From: Prescottella soli
GTDB taxonomy: Bacteria > Actinomycetota > Actinomycetes > Mycobacteriales > Mycobacteriaceae
Direction of reading: 5' to 3'
Assembly: GCF_040024445.1 (NCBI RefSeq)
Contig: NZ_CP157276.1
Coordinates: forward strand, 1,116,001-1,180,000
Length of the DNA: 64,000 nt
Shown here: piece by piece, positions 29,752 to 37,515 of the stretch
Numbering within the stretch: the first letter of the stretch is position 1
Layout of the letters: every line of letters starts with the position of its first letter
Notes under the pieces: model-generated
Seen by the model: the letters and a program-made list of their open reading frames with translations, nothing else
Database searches by the model: none
What the model was told of the DNA's origin: nothing
Position numbers and translations under genes: made by a program

Positions 29752-30677
29752 CAGAAGTACCCCTCCTTCTTGCGATCCTCCATGCCGGCCTCGGAGATCC
29801 GGTCGTCCGCGCGGGTGGCGCCGCGCTCGGTGATGCGGCTGGCCGCGACCTCGGTCACGACCTCGGCGGCGGTGGCCGCCGACGACTCGACGCAGCCGGT
29901 GCACGTCGCGTCGCCGACGGTGCGGAACCGCACGAGTTCCGCGCGCGCCTCCTCCCCCGGCAACAGGGCCAGGAACCGCGTGTGCGCCAGCAGCATTCCG
30001 TCGCGCTCGACGACCGGACGCCGGTGCGCGTAGTAGATCGACGGCAGCTCGATCTCCTCCTCGAGGATGTACTGCCAGATGTCGAGCTCGGTCCAGTTCG
30101 ACAGCGGGAAGACCCGGATGTGCTCGCCCCGGCGATGCCGCCCGTTGTAGAGATTCCACAGTTCGGGTCGTTGCGCCTTGGGATCCCACTGGCCGAACTC
30201 GTCGCGGAAGCTGAAGACGCGCTCCTTGGCGCGGGCCTTCTCCTCGTCGCGGCGCGCACCGCCGAAGACGGCGTCGAACTTGTTCTCCCGGATGCCGCGC
30301 AGCAGCGAATGCGTCTGCAGGCGGTTGCGGCTGGCACGCGGCCCGGTCTCGTCGACGACCCGTCCGGCCGCGATGTCGTCCTCGACGCTCGCCACCACGA
30401 GCCGCAGGCCGAGCCCTTCGACGGTCCGGTCGCGGAACTCGATCACCTCGTCGAAGTTGTGACCGGTGTCGACGTGCATCACCGGGAACGGCAGCGCCGC
30501 CGGCCAGAACGCCTTGGCGGCGACGTGGAGCATCACCACGGAGTCCTTGCCGCCGGAGAACAGCAGGACCGGACGCTCGAACGTCGCGGCTACCTCTCGG
30601 AAGATGTGGACCGCCTCGGCCTCGAGCGCCTGCAGGTGCGACAGCTCGTAGGTGGACGGGGATGCCAGGGGTGTCAC
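29751..30677 (-). CDS. cysD: Sulfate adenylyltransferase small subunit
   Basis: This 308-residue PP-loop ATP pyrophosphatase is the catalytic subunit of ATP sulfurylase. The PP-loop SGGKDS is at 41-46, and the typical RRDEEKARAKER and WTELDIWQYI segments follow. The GTG at 30677 gives the usual length of about 300-310; a longer in-frame start at 30773 would run through both promoter palindromes and is rejected. It is first in the cysD-cysNC-cysQ operon. Two palindromes lie 29-91 bases upstream. Confidence 0.95.
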   Translation of the reverse strand: MTPLASPSTYELSHLQALEAEAVHIFREVAATFERPVLLFSGGKDSVVMLHVAAKAFWPAALPFPVMHVDTGHNFDEVIEFRDRTVEGLGLRLVVASVEDDIAAGRVVDETGPRASRNRLQTHSLLRGIRENKFDAVFGGARRDEEKARAKERVFSFRDEFGQWDPKAQRPELWNLYNGRHRRGEHIRVFPLSNWTELDIWQYILEEEIELPSIYYAHRRPVVERDGMLLAHTRFLALLPGEEARAELVRFRTVGDATCTGCVESSAATAAEVVTEVAASRITERGATRADDRISEAGMEDRKKEGYF

Positions 30678-30705
30678 GCGCGGCTCCTCGACGGATCGAC
30701 GCACC

Positions 30706-30731
30706 GGTACATTTTTGTACCGACTCGGTAC
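30706..30731. promoter_or_regulatory. GGTAC-type palindromes in the cysD promoter
   Basis: GGTACA-TTTT-TGTACC (30706-30721) is a perfect 6+4+6 dyad. A second dyad, GTACCGA-C-TCGGTAC (30717-30731), overlaps it, so three GTACC half-sites lie in a row. The first dyad also occurs, with spacer TATT, in the promoter of the DUF1214 operon at 31795-31810. The IclR-family gene between the two operons is the best candidate to bind it. Confidence 0.7.
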
Positions 30732-30754
30732 GCATACTGACTGTGAGCCGAGAA

Positions 30755-30768
30755 TAGAACGCGTTCCA
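30755..30768. promoter_or_regulatory. KstR-type palindrome in the cysD promoter
   Basis: TAGAACGCGTTCCA fits TnnAACnnGTTnnA. It lies 33 bases upstream of the GGTAC dyad and 35 bases past the IclR stop. It matches the recalled consensus of KstR, the steroid-responsive TetR-family repressor. Binding is not shown. Confidence 0.5.
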
Positions 30769-30803
30769 TGCACCGGTCAACGGCCCACATCCCGACCATC
30801 GCG

Positions 30804-31739
30804 TCAGGGGCGGACGGGGCGGCGTCCGCCAACCTCGGCCGTCACCGCATCCGCCGCGGCCACGAGCGCCGCGCCCCGCCGGGCGATCTCCGAGCCGCTG
30901 ATCGAGCCGCCGACGTCGAGCGTCAGCACCAGCGACTGGTGGCCGTCGGCGTCGTAGCACGGCGCGGCGATCAGACTCACCGGATACTCGACGTCGACCG
31001 CGGTCTCGGTGCCGAGGTAGACGCGCTCGCCGAGGCTCGAGACCATCTCGCCGATCAGCTCGCGCAGTTCGGTCGGCAGGTCCCGCCCGGCGACGCCCGC
31101 CATGAGCGAGAAGAGTTTGCGACCGACCGGGGTGAGCCGCTCGACGAGGTATCCGGTGCGCCGACAGTCGTCGACGACGCGCTGCAGCAGGCCGCGATCG
31201 AGCACCACCGGTAGCGCCGGCTCCCGCCGCAGCCACGCCTCGAGGGCGTCGTCGCCACCCCAGATCACGTACATCAGGCCCACAGGCGGCGCGAACGGGT
31301 ACGCCTGTCCCGCCCGGGCCGCGGTCCGCCCGAGCGTCATCCCCGGCGGGGCGACGGTCTCGAGGATCATCACCCGATCACCCACCACCGCGGACGCCGT
31401 GCACACCGCGCCGAACTCGGCGGCGATCTTGTCGAGTTGGGCGCGGGCGATCGGCCCGACGGCGAAGCCGCGCTGAGCGGCGCGACCCGCGGCAATGAGC
31501 GCCGGTCCCAGGCCGTAGGTCTTCGAGACCGGGTCGCGGGTGAGATATCCGCCCGAGACGAGTTCCGAGAGGATGCCGAGACAGGTCGGCTTGCTGATCG
31601 ACAGCGCTCTGGCCAGCTCGGACAGGCCGAAGCGGTGCTCGTCGCGGGCGACGAGGAAGTCGAGCACCTGGACCACCCGCTCGGTGGGCGGGGATCGGCG
31701 CCCGCTCGGCTCACTCGATTCGGCAACCCCGGAAATCAT
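30804..31739 (-). CDS. IclR-family transcriptional regulator
   Basis: This 311-residue regulator has an N-terminal winged helix (about 19-80; FGLSELARALSISKPTCLGILSEL in part) and a C-terminal effector domain (about 100-290) with the IclR pattern, including a cysteine in IAAPCYDADG. It lies between the cysDNCQ operon (same strand, 126 bases downstream) and the divergently read DUF1214-SDR-sulfotransferase operon. The ATG at 31739 is 11 bases from a KstR-type site. It probably governs both neighbours through the shared GGTACA-N4-TGTACC site; the effector is unknown. Confidence 0.9.
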   Translation of the reverse strand: MISGVAESSEPSGRRSPPTERVVQVLDFLVARDEHRFGLSELARALSISKPTCLGILSELVSGGYLTRDPVSKTYGLGPALIAAGRAAQRGFAVGPIARAQLDKIAAEFGAVCTASAVVGDRVMILETVAPPGMTLGRTAARAGQAYPFAPPVGLMYVIWGGDDALEAWLRREPALPVVLDRGLLQRVVDDCRRTGYLVERLTPVGRKLFSLMAGVAGRDLPTELRELIGEMVSSLGERVYLGTETAVDVEYPVSLIAAPCYDADGHQSLVLTLDVGGSISGSEIARRGAALVAAADAVTAEVGGRRPVRP

Positions 31740-31750
31740 TGACCACTCCT

Positions 31751-31764
31751 TGAAACACGTTCTA
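31751..31764. promoter_or_regulatory. KstR-type palindrome between iclR and the DUF1214 operon
   Basis: TGAAACACGTTCTA fits TnnAACnnGTTnnA. It lies in the 92-base divergent region, 11 bases from the IclR start and 30 bases upstream of the GGTAC dyad, so it could serve both promoters. It shares 12 leading bases with the site before atpB. Confidence 0.55.
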
Positions 31765-31770
31765 TCGTCT

Positions 31771-31785
31771 GATCAACGCTTGATC
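31771..31785. promoter_or_regulatory. GATCAA-N3-TTGATC dyad in the divergent promoter
   Basis: GATCAA and TTGATC pair perfectly around CGC. The dyad lies between the KstR-type site and the GGTAC dyad and has no counterpart in the cysD promoter. It may bind a further regulator or be part of the core promoter. Confidence 0.35.
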
Positions 31786-31794
31786 TACCACTGA

Positions 31795-31810
31795 GGTACA
31801 TATTTGTACC
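31795..31810. promoter_or_regulatory. GGTACA-N4-TGTACC palindrome in the DUF1214 operon promoter
   Basis: GGTACATATTTGTACC is a perfect 6+4+6 dyad, 21 bases before the GTG start at 31832 and 10 bases before the AGGAG ribosome site. It equals the cysD promoter dyad in both arms, differing only in one spacer base. It is likely the IclR operator or another shared control site. Confidence 0.7.
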
Positions 31811-31831
31811 ACCAGATCGAAGGAGCAAGGT

Positions 31832-32998
31832 GTGCTGACGGATCCACTGGCCGAGGCCATCGCCGAGGCGGAGAAGCTCGTCGAGAGCGCCCCCCACATC
31901 CGGTCGGAGCAGGATCTGCTGGAGGGAATGCAGTACCTCGCGGGCGGCATCCTCGCGACCGTCCACGCGGCCTGGGCCACCGAGAAGACCCATCCGAGCT
32001 TCCTCGAGGGCACCGGGCCGTTCACCAAGATGGGGCTCGACAACCCCGACACCCTGTACTGGGGCGCGCGAATCAACGACGACGCCGAGTACATCGTGAC
32101 CGGCACCCGCGGCACCACGGCGGACCTGAGTTTCCAGGTGCTCAGCGGCAACTACACGAACGCGAACGTCCCCGGCAGCGAGATCGCCTTCGATGACCGG
32201 GAACTGCACATCGAGGACGACGGCACGTTCGTCGCCACGTTCGGCCCCGGACCGGCGGACGGACGCCGCAACCACTTCACGCTCGCCACCGGTTCGAGCC
32301 AGCTCGTGGTCCGCGAGGTCTACAGCGACTGGAGCCAGAAGCGCGGCACCATCCGCATCGAGCGCGCCGACCGCATCGGCGTCCCGGTGCCGCCACTGAC
32401 GCGCGAGGAGACCGAGAAGCGGTTCGCCCGCGCCGGCAAGGCCCTGGTGAGCCGGGTCAAGACGTGGCTGCAGTTCCCGCAGTGGTTCTACGACAACCTG
32501 CCGGTCAACACGATCACCGCGCCGCGCCTCACGCCGGGCGGCCTGGCGACGCAGTACTCGTCGGTGGGCCACTACGAACTCACCGACGACGAGGCGATGA
32601 TCATCACCGTCCCGAAGTCCGATGCGCCGTACCAGGGCTTCCAACTCGGCAGCCTGTGGTACATCTCGCTCGACTACATCAACCACCAGACGTCGCTGAA
32701 CAACGCCCAGGCGCAGGTCGATCCGGACGGCATGATCCGCATGGTCCTCAGCGAGCGGAACCCGGGCGTCACCAACTGGCTCGAGGCACTCGGCCATCCG
32801 CGTGGCTACCTGCAGTTCCGGTGGCAGCGGACGTCACGCGAGTACACGCCCGAGGACGGCCCGACCGTCGAGGTGGTCAAGTTCGACGAGATCGCCTCGA
32901 AACTGCCTTTCCACGAACACAACAAGATCACGCCGGAGGACTTCGCCGCCCGCATCGCGGAGCGGCAGGCCGCCGTCGCCGACCGAATGCTGGGGTAG
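31832..32998 (+). CDS. DUF1214 protein, Rv3531c-like
   Basis: This 388-residue protein has a C-terminal DUF1214 domain (from about residue 225; DDEAMIITVPKSDAPYQGFQ, with GVTNWLEALGHPRGYLQFRWQR in part near 310-335) and a larger N-terminal part with a beta-rich stretch. Function is unknown. The order DUF1214-SDR-sulfotransferase matches Rv3531c-Rv3530c-Rv3529c, which I recall in the cholesterol catabolic region of M. tuberculosis. The GTG start has AGGAG six bases upstream. The SDR gene follows after two bases. No signal peptide is seen, so it is probably cytosolic. Confidence 0.82.
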   Translation: MLTDPLAEAIAEAEKLVESAPHIRSEQDLLEGMQYLAGGILATVHAAWATEKTHPSFLEGTGPFTKMGLDNPDTLYWGARINDDAEYIVTGTRGTTADLSFQVLSGNYTNANVPGSEIAFDDRELHIEDDGTFVATFGPGPADGRRNHFTLATGSSQLVVREVYSDWSQKRGTIRIERADRIGVPVPPLTREETEKRFARAGKALVSRVKTWLQFPQWFYDNLPVNTITAPRLTPGGLATQYSSVGHYELTDDEAMIITVPKSDAPYQGFQLGSLWYISLDYINHQTSLNNAQAQVDPDGMIRMVLSERNPGVTNWLEALGHPRGYLQFRWQRTSREYTPEDGPTVEVVKFDEIASKLPFHEHNKITPEDFAARIAERQAAVADRMLG

Positions 32999-33000
32999 AC

Positions 33001-33783
33001 ATGACAAATCTGTTGCAGGACAAGGTAATCGTCATCTCGGGTGTGGGACCGGCGCTGGGCCGCACCCTCGCGCTGCGCTGCGCGGAGGCCGGCGCCGATC
33101 TGGTGCTGGCCGCCCGCACGCAGGCGCGGCTGGACGAGGTCGCCAAGGAGGTCACCGACCTGGGTCGACGCGCGGTCACGGTGTCGACCGACATCACCGA
33201 CGACGCCTCGGCGGCGCACCTGCTGGCCGCCACCACCGACGCCTACGGCCGCGTGGACGGGCTGATCAACAACGCGTTCACGGTGCCGTCGATGAAGCCG
33301 TTCGGCCGCACCGACTTCCAGCACATCCGTGACGCGATCGAGCTGACCGTGCTCGGCGCGCTCCGCCTGACCCAGCTGTTCACGCCGGCCCTCGCGGAGT
33401 CCAAGGGTGCGGTGGTGAACGTCAACTCGATGGTGCTGCGACATTCGCAGGAACGGTACGGCAGCTACAAGCTGGCCAAGTCGGCCCTGCTGGCGATGTC
33501 GCAGTCCCTCGCCACCGAGCTCGGCCCGCAGGGAATTCGAGTGAACTCCGTTGCCCCCGGTTACATCTGGGGCGACACCCTGAAGAAGTACTTCGAGCAC
33601 CAGGCCGAGAAGTTCGGCATCACGGTCGACCAGATCTACGAGCACACCGCCGCGAACAGCGACCTCAAGCGCCTGCCGACCACCGACGAGGTGGCCGACG
33701 CCGTGATCTTCCTGGCCTCGCCGATGGCCAACGCGATCACCGGCCAGTGCCTCGACGTCAACTGCGGCGAGTTCCACCACTAG
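33001..33783 (+). CDS. Short-chain dehydrogenase/reductase, Rv3530c-like
   Basis: This 260-residue SDR has the catalytic Ser143, Tyr156 and Lys160 (YKLAK) and the NNA segment at 90-92. The dinucleotide loop reads GVGPALG (14-20), in place of the usual TGxxxGIG, as seen in a small actinobacterial subgroup. It probably oxidises or reduces a hydroxyl/keto group on the substrate that the partner enzymes handle. The ATG at 33001 follows the DUF1214 stop by two bases. Substrate unknown; steroid is an inference from the operon type. Confidence 0.88.
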   Translation: MTNLLQDKVIVISGVGPALGRTLALRCAEAGADLVLAARTQARLDEVAKEVTDLGRRAVTVSTDITDDASAAHLLAATTDAYGRVDGLINNAFTVPSMKPFGRTDFQHIRDAIELTVLGALRLTQLFTPALAESKGAVVNVNSMVLRHSQERYGSYKLAKSALLAMSQSLATELGPQGIRVNSVAPGYIWGDTLKKYFEHQAEKFGITVDQIYEHTAANSDLKRLPTTDEVADAVIFLASPMANAITGQCLDVNCGEFHH

Positions 33784-33805
33784 AGCTGGGACCTGAAGGA
33801 GCACC

Positions 33806-34954
33806 ATGACTGAACGCACGACCGTCGGCACCATCGAGGACCTGCACGCGTCCGCGACCCGGATGACCGGCCTCGACGACTTCGGCGCCGACGATTACAC
33901 CGAGGCACTCGGGGTCCTGCTCGATTCGTACGCGCGGGACGAGGACCTGACGCCGTTCGGCAGCAAGATCTCCCGCGTCTTCCTGCGCGGCGCCCTGGTC
34001 GCACGGCTCCTCAGCGAGGCCGCGTGGAAGCAGTTCCCGGAGCACGCCGAGGCGCCGATCGAGCGCCCCATCTTCGTCACCGGGCTGCCGCGCACGGGCA
34101 CCACCGCGCTGCACCGACTGCTCACGGTGGACCCGGCGCACCAGGGTCTCGAGATGTGGCTGACCGAGATGCCGCAGCCGCGTCCGCCCCGGGACACCTG
34201 GGAATCGAACCCGGTGTTCCAGGCGATCGAGCAGCAGTTCAGCAAGCATCACGTGGAGCATCCCGAGTTCATGGGCGTGCACTACATGTCGGCCGGCGAG
34301 GTCGAGGAGTGCTGGCAGCTGCTGCGGCAGACCTTCAAATCGGTGTCGTACGAGTGTCTGGCGAACCTGCCGACGTACTCGAAGTGGCTCGAGGGCCAGG
34401 ACTGGACCAACGCGTACGAGCGGCACCGGAAGAACCTGCAGTTGATCGGCCTGCACGACCAGGACCGGCGCTGGGTTCTCAAGAACCCGAGCCACCTGTT
34501 CGCGCTCGACGAGCTGATGGCCGTGTACCCGGACGCCCTGATCATCCAGACACACCGCCCGCCGCGCACGCTCGTCCCGTCGATGTGCAGCCTCGCCGAG
34601 CAGGCCACCGAGGGGTGGTCGAACAAGTTCCGCGGCGAGGTCATCGGTCGCAGCCAGCTCGACCTGTGGGCACGTGGGCTCGAGGACTTCACCGCAGCGC
34701 GGTCGAAGTACGACCCCGCCCAGTTCATCGATGTCGACTACAGCGACTTCGTCGCCGATCCCCTGGGCACGGTGGAGAAGGTCTATTCGCACTTCTCGAT
34801 CCCGCTGTCGGCGCAGGCGCACCGCGCGATGGAGGACATGCACGCGGAGAGCCGGTCGGGCAGCCGCAAGCCCGCACACAAGTACACCCTCGAGGAGTAC
34901 GGGCTCACGGCCGAGGAAGTGGACGAGCGTTTCGGCGACTACGCGGGCGGCTGA
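33806..34954 (+). CDS. PAPS-dependent sulfotransferase family protein, Rv3529c-like
   Basis: This 382-residue protein has the 5'-phosphosulfate-binding loop GLPRTGTTA (93-101), and a later region TLVPSMCSL preceded by THRPPR fits the 3'-phosphate site. It would transfer a sulfuryl group from PAPS to a hydroxyl acceptor. A ribosome site (GAAGGAG) precedes the ATG. It is the third gene of the trio, 22 bases after the SDR. PAPS synthesis and PAP removal are coded just upstream, beyond the IclR gene, which supports real sulfotransferase activity. The acceptor is not known. Confidence 0.87.
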   Translation: MTERTTVGTIEDLHASATRMTGLDDFGADDYTEALGVLLDSYARDEDLTPFGSKISRVFLRGALVARLLSEAAWKQFPEHAEAPIERPIFVTGLPRTGTTALHRLLTVDPAHQGLEMWLTEMPQPRPPRDTWESNPVFQAIEQQFSKHHVEHPEFMGVHYMSAGEVEECWQLLRQTFKSVSYECLANLPTYSKWLEGQDWTNAYERHRKNLQLIGLHDQDRRWVLKNPSHLFALDELMAVYPDALIIQTHRPPRTLVPSMCSLAEQATEGWSNKFRGEVIGRSQLDLWARGLEDFTAARSKYDPAQFIDVDYSDFVADPLGTVEKVYSHFSIPLSAQAHRAMEDMHAESRSGSRKPAHKYTLEEYGLTAEEVDERFGDYAGG

Positions 34955-34989
34955 ACCGAGAAAGACGTCCCACCCAGCGAGACCTGCAG

Positions 34990-34999
34990 TGTGATCACA
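34990..34999. promoter_or_regulatory. TGTGATCACA palindrome upstream of the Abhydrolase_10-like gene
   Basis: This 10-bp perfect palindrome lies 74 bases before the ATG at 35074, just past the sulfotransferase stop. It is shorter than a CRP site (TGTGA-N6-TCACA) but has the same half-sites. GntR/FadR-type operators can also look like this. No neighbouring regulator is assigned. Confidence 0.35.
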
Positions 35000-35073
35000 G
35001 ACACATTTGGGGCAGGGTTTCTGTTCACGGGGGCTGCAACGGCGCAGACCCCTGTCAGAGAGGCTCGATCCGG

Positions 35074-36477
35074 ATGTTCCTGCACGCGAGACGATTCGAC
35101 ACCGACCACCACCTACTCCCCGAGGGGATGCACGACACCCCTGCCACCGCGACATCGGTCGACCTGCCCGCGTACGGGTACACCGAACACGAGTTCTTCC
35201 TCAGCGGCACCGCCACCGCCTTCCGCGAGGACGGCGCGTGGGATTCGGACGGACGCTGGGCGGTCGCCGACGCAGGGCAGGCCCCGTACCGCACCCGGCT
35301 GCTGGTGCGGGCCCCGCAGGATCCGGAGCGGTTCAACGGCACGGTCGTCGTCGAGTGGTTGAACGTGAGCGGCAACGTCGACGTGGATGTCGAGTTCGGG
35401 TACATGCACCCCGAACTGCTGCAGGGGTACGCGTGGGTGGGCGTCTCCGCCCAGGCCGCCGGTGTCAACAGCACCGGCGGCAGCCCCCTCGGCCCCGACG
35501 TCGTGGGCCTCAAGGCGTGGGATCCGCAGCGATACGGCCCACTGCACCATCCGGGGGATGCCTACTCGTACGACATCTTCTCGCAGGCCGGTGCGGCGCT
35601 GCGTGCGCCTCGGGGCGCCGACCCGCTCGCCGGACTGACGGTCGAGCGCCTCGTGGCGGCGGGCCAGTCGCAGTCGGCGATGCGAATGCTCACCTACGTC
35701 AACGCGATTCATCCTCGTGCTCGGGTGTTCGACGGATTCTTCGTTCACAGCCGTGCCGGGTTCGGGGCGCCGATCGGATCCGGCACGGGTCTGCCGAAGC
35801 TGGACGGACCGAACGGACCAGCCGTGGTCGCTCCCGCGCGCATCCGCACCGACGTGGACGTGCCCGTCTTCCAGGTGATCACCGAGACCGAACTGTTCGA
35901 ACTCGGGGGCGGCGCCGGCCCAAGGTCGTTCGTCGCGGCCCGCCAGCCGGACACCGAGCGGATCCGCACGTGGGAGATCGCCGGAGCCGCGCACTCCGAC
36001 GCCCACGCGCTGCGAATCCTCCACACGCAGTACACCGCGCAGTTCGGCGCGGTCCGCGACCTGAGCGCGATGATCCCGATCGTCAACGACGGACCACAGG
36101 CCCAGGTCGTCTCATCGGCGCTGCGCGCGCTGCGCACCTGGGTCTCGGACGGCGTCACGCCCCCGTCGGCAGAGCCGATCGAGACCACGGACTCCGGCAT
36201 CGTTCGCGACCGTTTCGGCAATGCCCGTGGCGGGGTGCGCACACCGATCGTCGACGTCCCGATCGGCTCGCTGACGGGAGAGACCGTTCACGTACCGAAC
36301 AACGGCGCGACGGTCGCCCTCGACACGGACACCCTGGCGTCGCTGTACCCCGACCAGGAGACATACGTGACCCGCTTTTCCGAAGCCACCGATCGCGCCG
36401 TCGCCGCAGGGTTTCTGCGCTTCGAGGACGGCCGAACGCTCGTGGCCGCGGCGCGCAGCACTCGCATCGGAGGCTGA
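35074..36477 (+). CDS. Alpha/beta hydrolase domain protein (Abhydrolase_10-like)
   Basis: This 467-residue protein has an alpha/beta hydrolase fold with a nucleophile elbow GQSQSAM (serine) near residue 193, a charged strand near 280 (VFQVITETELFELGGG) and a probable catalytic His in AGAAHSDAH near 310. NVSGNVDVDVEFGY in the first third is typical of the Abhydrolase_10 (PF20091) type. No signal peptide is seen. The frame stays open upstream through the sulfotransferase gene, but the ATG at 35074 begins the family sequence. It follows the sulfotransferase by 119 bases and may be a separate unit. Confidence 0.78.
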   Translation: MFLHARRFDTDHHLLPEGMHDTPATATSVDLPAYGYTEHEFFLSGTATAFREDGAWDSDGRWAVADAGQAPYRTRLLVRAPQDPERFNGTVVVEWLNVSGNVDVDVEFGYMHPELLQGYAWVGVSAQAAGVNSTGGSPLGPDVVGLKAWDPQRYGPLHHPGDAYSYDIFSQAGAALRAPRGADPLAGLTVERLVAAGQSQSAMRMLTYVNAIHPRARVFDGFFVHSRAGFGAPIGSGTGLPKLDGPNGPAVVAPARIRTDVDVPVFQVITETELFELGGGAGPRSFVAARQPDTERIRTWEIAGAAHSDAHALRILHTQYTAQFGAVRDLSAMIPIVNDGPQAQVVSSALRALRTWVSDGVTPPSAEPIETTDSGIVRDRFGNARGGVRTPIVDVPIGSLTGETVHVPNNGATVALDTDTLASLYPDQETYVTRFSEATDRAVAAGFLRFEDGRTLVAAARSTRIGG

Positions 36478-36482
36478 GGCCG

Positions 36483-37334
36483 CTAGCGGAGGTGGGCGCC
36501 CAGCAGCGCGTCGACCTGTTCGGGCGCCTGCTCCGGAATCCAGTGGCTCACGCCCGGCAACGTCTCGAACCTGTATGGGCCCGTGACGAATCGCTCCGTC
36601 AGCCTGGCGGCGACTGGACCGATCCCGATGTCGCGGTCGCTCCACACGTACAGGGTGGGCACCCGCACCTCTGCGGTGGTGGACTTCGGAGTCGTGAACG
36701 GCATGGCGCGATACCAGTTCAGCGCCCCGCGAATGCGACTCCGCTCCCGCATCGCCGCGAGGTCGCGATCGGCCTGCGCCTCCGTCATGCCGCTGGCGAG
36801 CAGGGCTCGACGGGCGAATCCTCTTGGCGTGAACGTCCGTTCGGGTAGCACCGGCACCTGAAACGCCAACATGTACCACGACTTCCGTATCTGACTACTC
36901 GTCAGCAGCGCGCGGACGAACGCCGCGGGATGCGGAGCCGACAGCGCCGTGAGCGTTCGGACCAGATCGGGCCTGCGGGCGGCGAGTGTCCATGCGACGG
37001 CCGCTCCCCAGTCGTGCCCCACGACGTGCACCGGGCCCAGCTCGTACTGGTCGATCAGCGCAACGATGTCCGCGGTGAGTTCCGAGAGCCTGTACGCCCA
37101 ACGGGAACGCGGCCGGGCGCCCGGCGAGTAGCCGCGCTGATCGACCGCGAGGGTGCGGAAGCCGCGGGCGTGCAGGAGGGGAACGAGTCGATCCCACGAA
37201 CGGGAGTCCTGCGGAAACCCGTGCAGCAGGACGACGGGCTTGCCGCCGAGCGGCCCCTCGTCACGGACGTCGAACCTCCAACCCTGGCGGGCGTACGAGG
37301 TGATCCTCGCCGGATTGTGCGTGTGAGCATCCAT
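36483..37334 (-). CDS. Epoxide hydrolase-like alpha/beta hydrolase
   Basis: This 283-residue protein has the oxyanion motif HGFPQDSRSW (about 38-47) and the nucleophile elbow GHDWGAA, with aspartate as nucleophile, as in epoxide hydrolases and haloalkane dehalogenases. The acid is likely in WSDRDIG and the base in GVSHWIPEQAP near the end. GGGAGGGG precedes the ATG at 37334; a longer frame upstream is not supported. It converges on the Abhydrolase_10-like gene with five bases between the stops. Substrate unknown. Confidence 0.85.
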   Translation of the reverse strand: MDAHTHNPARITSYARQGWRFDVRDEGPLGGKPVVLLHGFPQDSRSWDRLVPLLHARGFRTLAVDQRGYSPGARPRSRWAYRLSELTADIVALIDQYELGPVHVVGHDWGAAVAWTLAARRPDLVRTLTALSAPHPAAFVRALLTSSQIRKSWYMLAFQVPVLPERTFTPRGFARRALLASGMTEAQADRDLAAMRERSRIRGALNWYRAMPFTTPKSTTAEVRVPTLYVWSDRDIGIGPVAARLTERFVTGPYRFETLPGVSHWIPEQAPEQVDALLGAHLR

Positions 37335-37515
37335 GCGACCCCTCCCGGATGCGGGTCCTGCCACGGTAGGCAGCGCCACCGTGGCCCGTCAACACGTGCG
37401 CAAGTGGACCGAGCCCATGCGATTTCGGGTGGCTCACCCGAATCCGCCCGTTCCTGCCAGTTGGTCAGCACGCTGAGCTGGTCGCCCCACGACGCGTCGA
37501 GACCGGCCTTACCGG

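Noticed and set aside
29751-30773. A longer CysD starting at 30773
   Set aside because: It would cover both promoter palindromes and add 32 residues unlike CysD; the GTG at 30677 gives the usual length.
34990-34999. A CRP-binding site
   Set aside because: The spacing is wrong: TGTGATCACA lacks the six-base spacer of TGTGA-N6-TCACA, so it is listed only as an unassigned palindrome.
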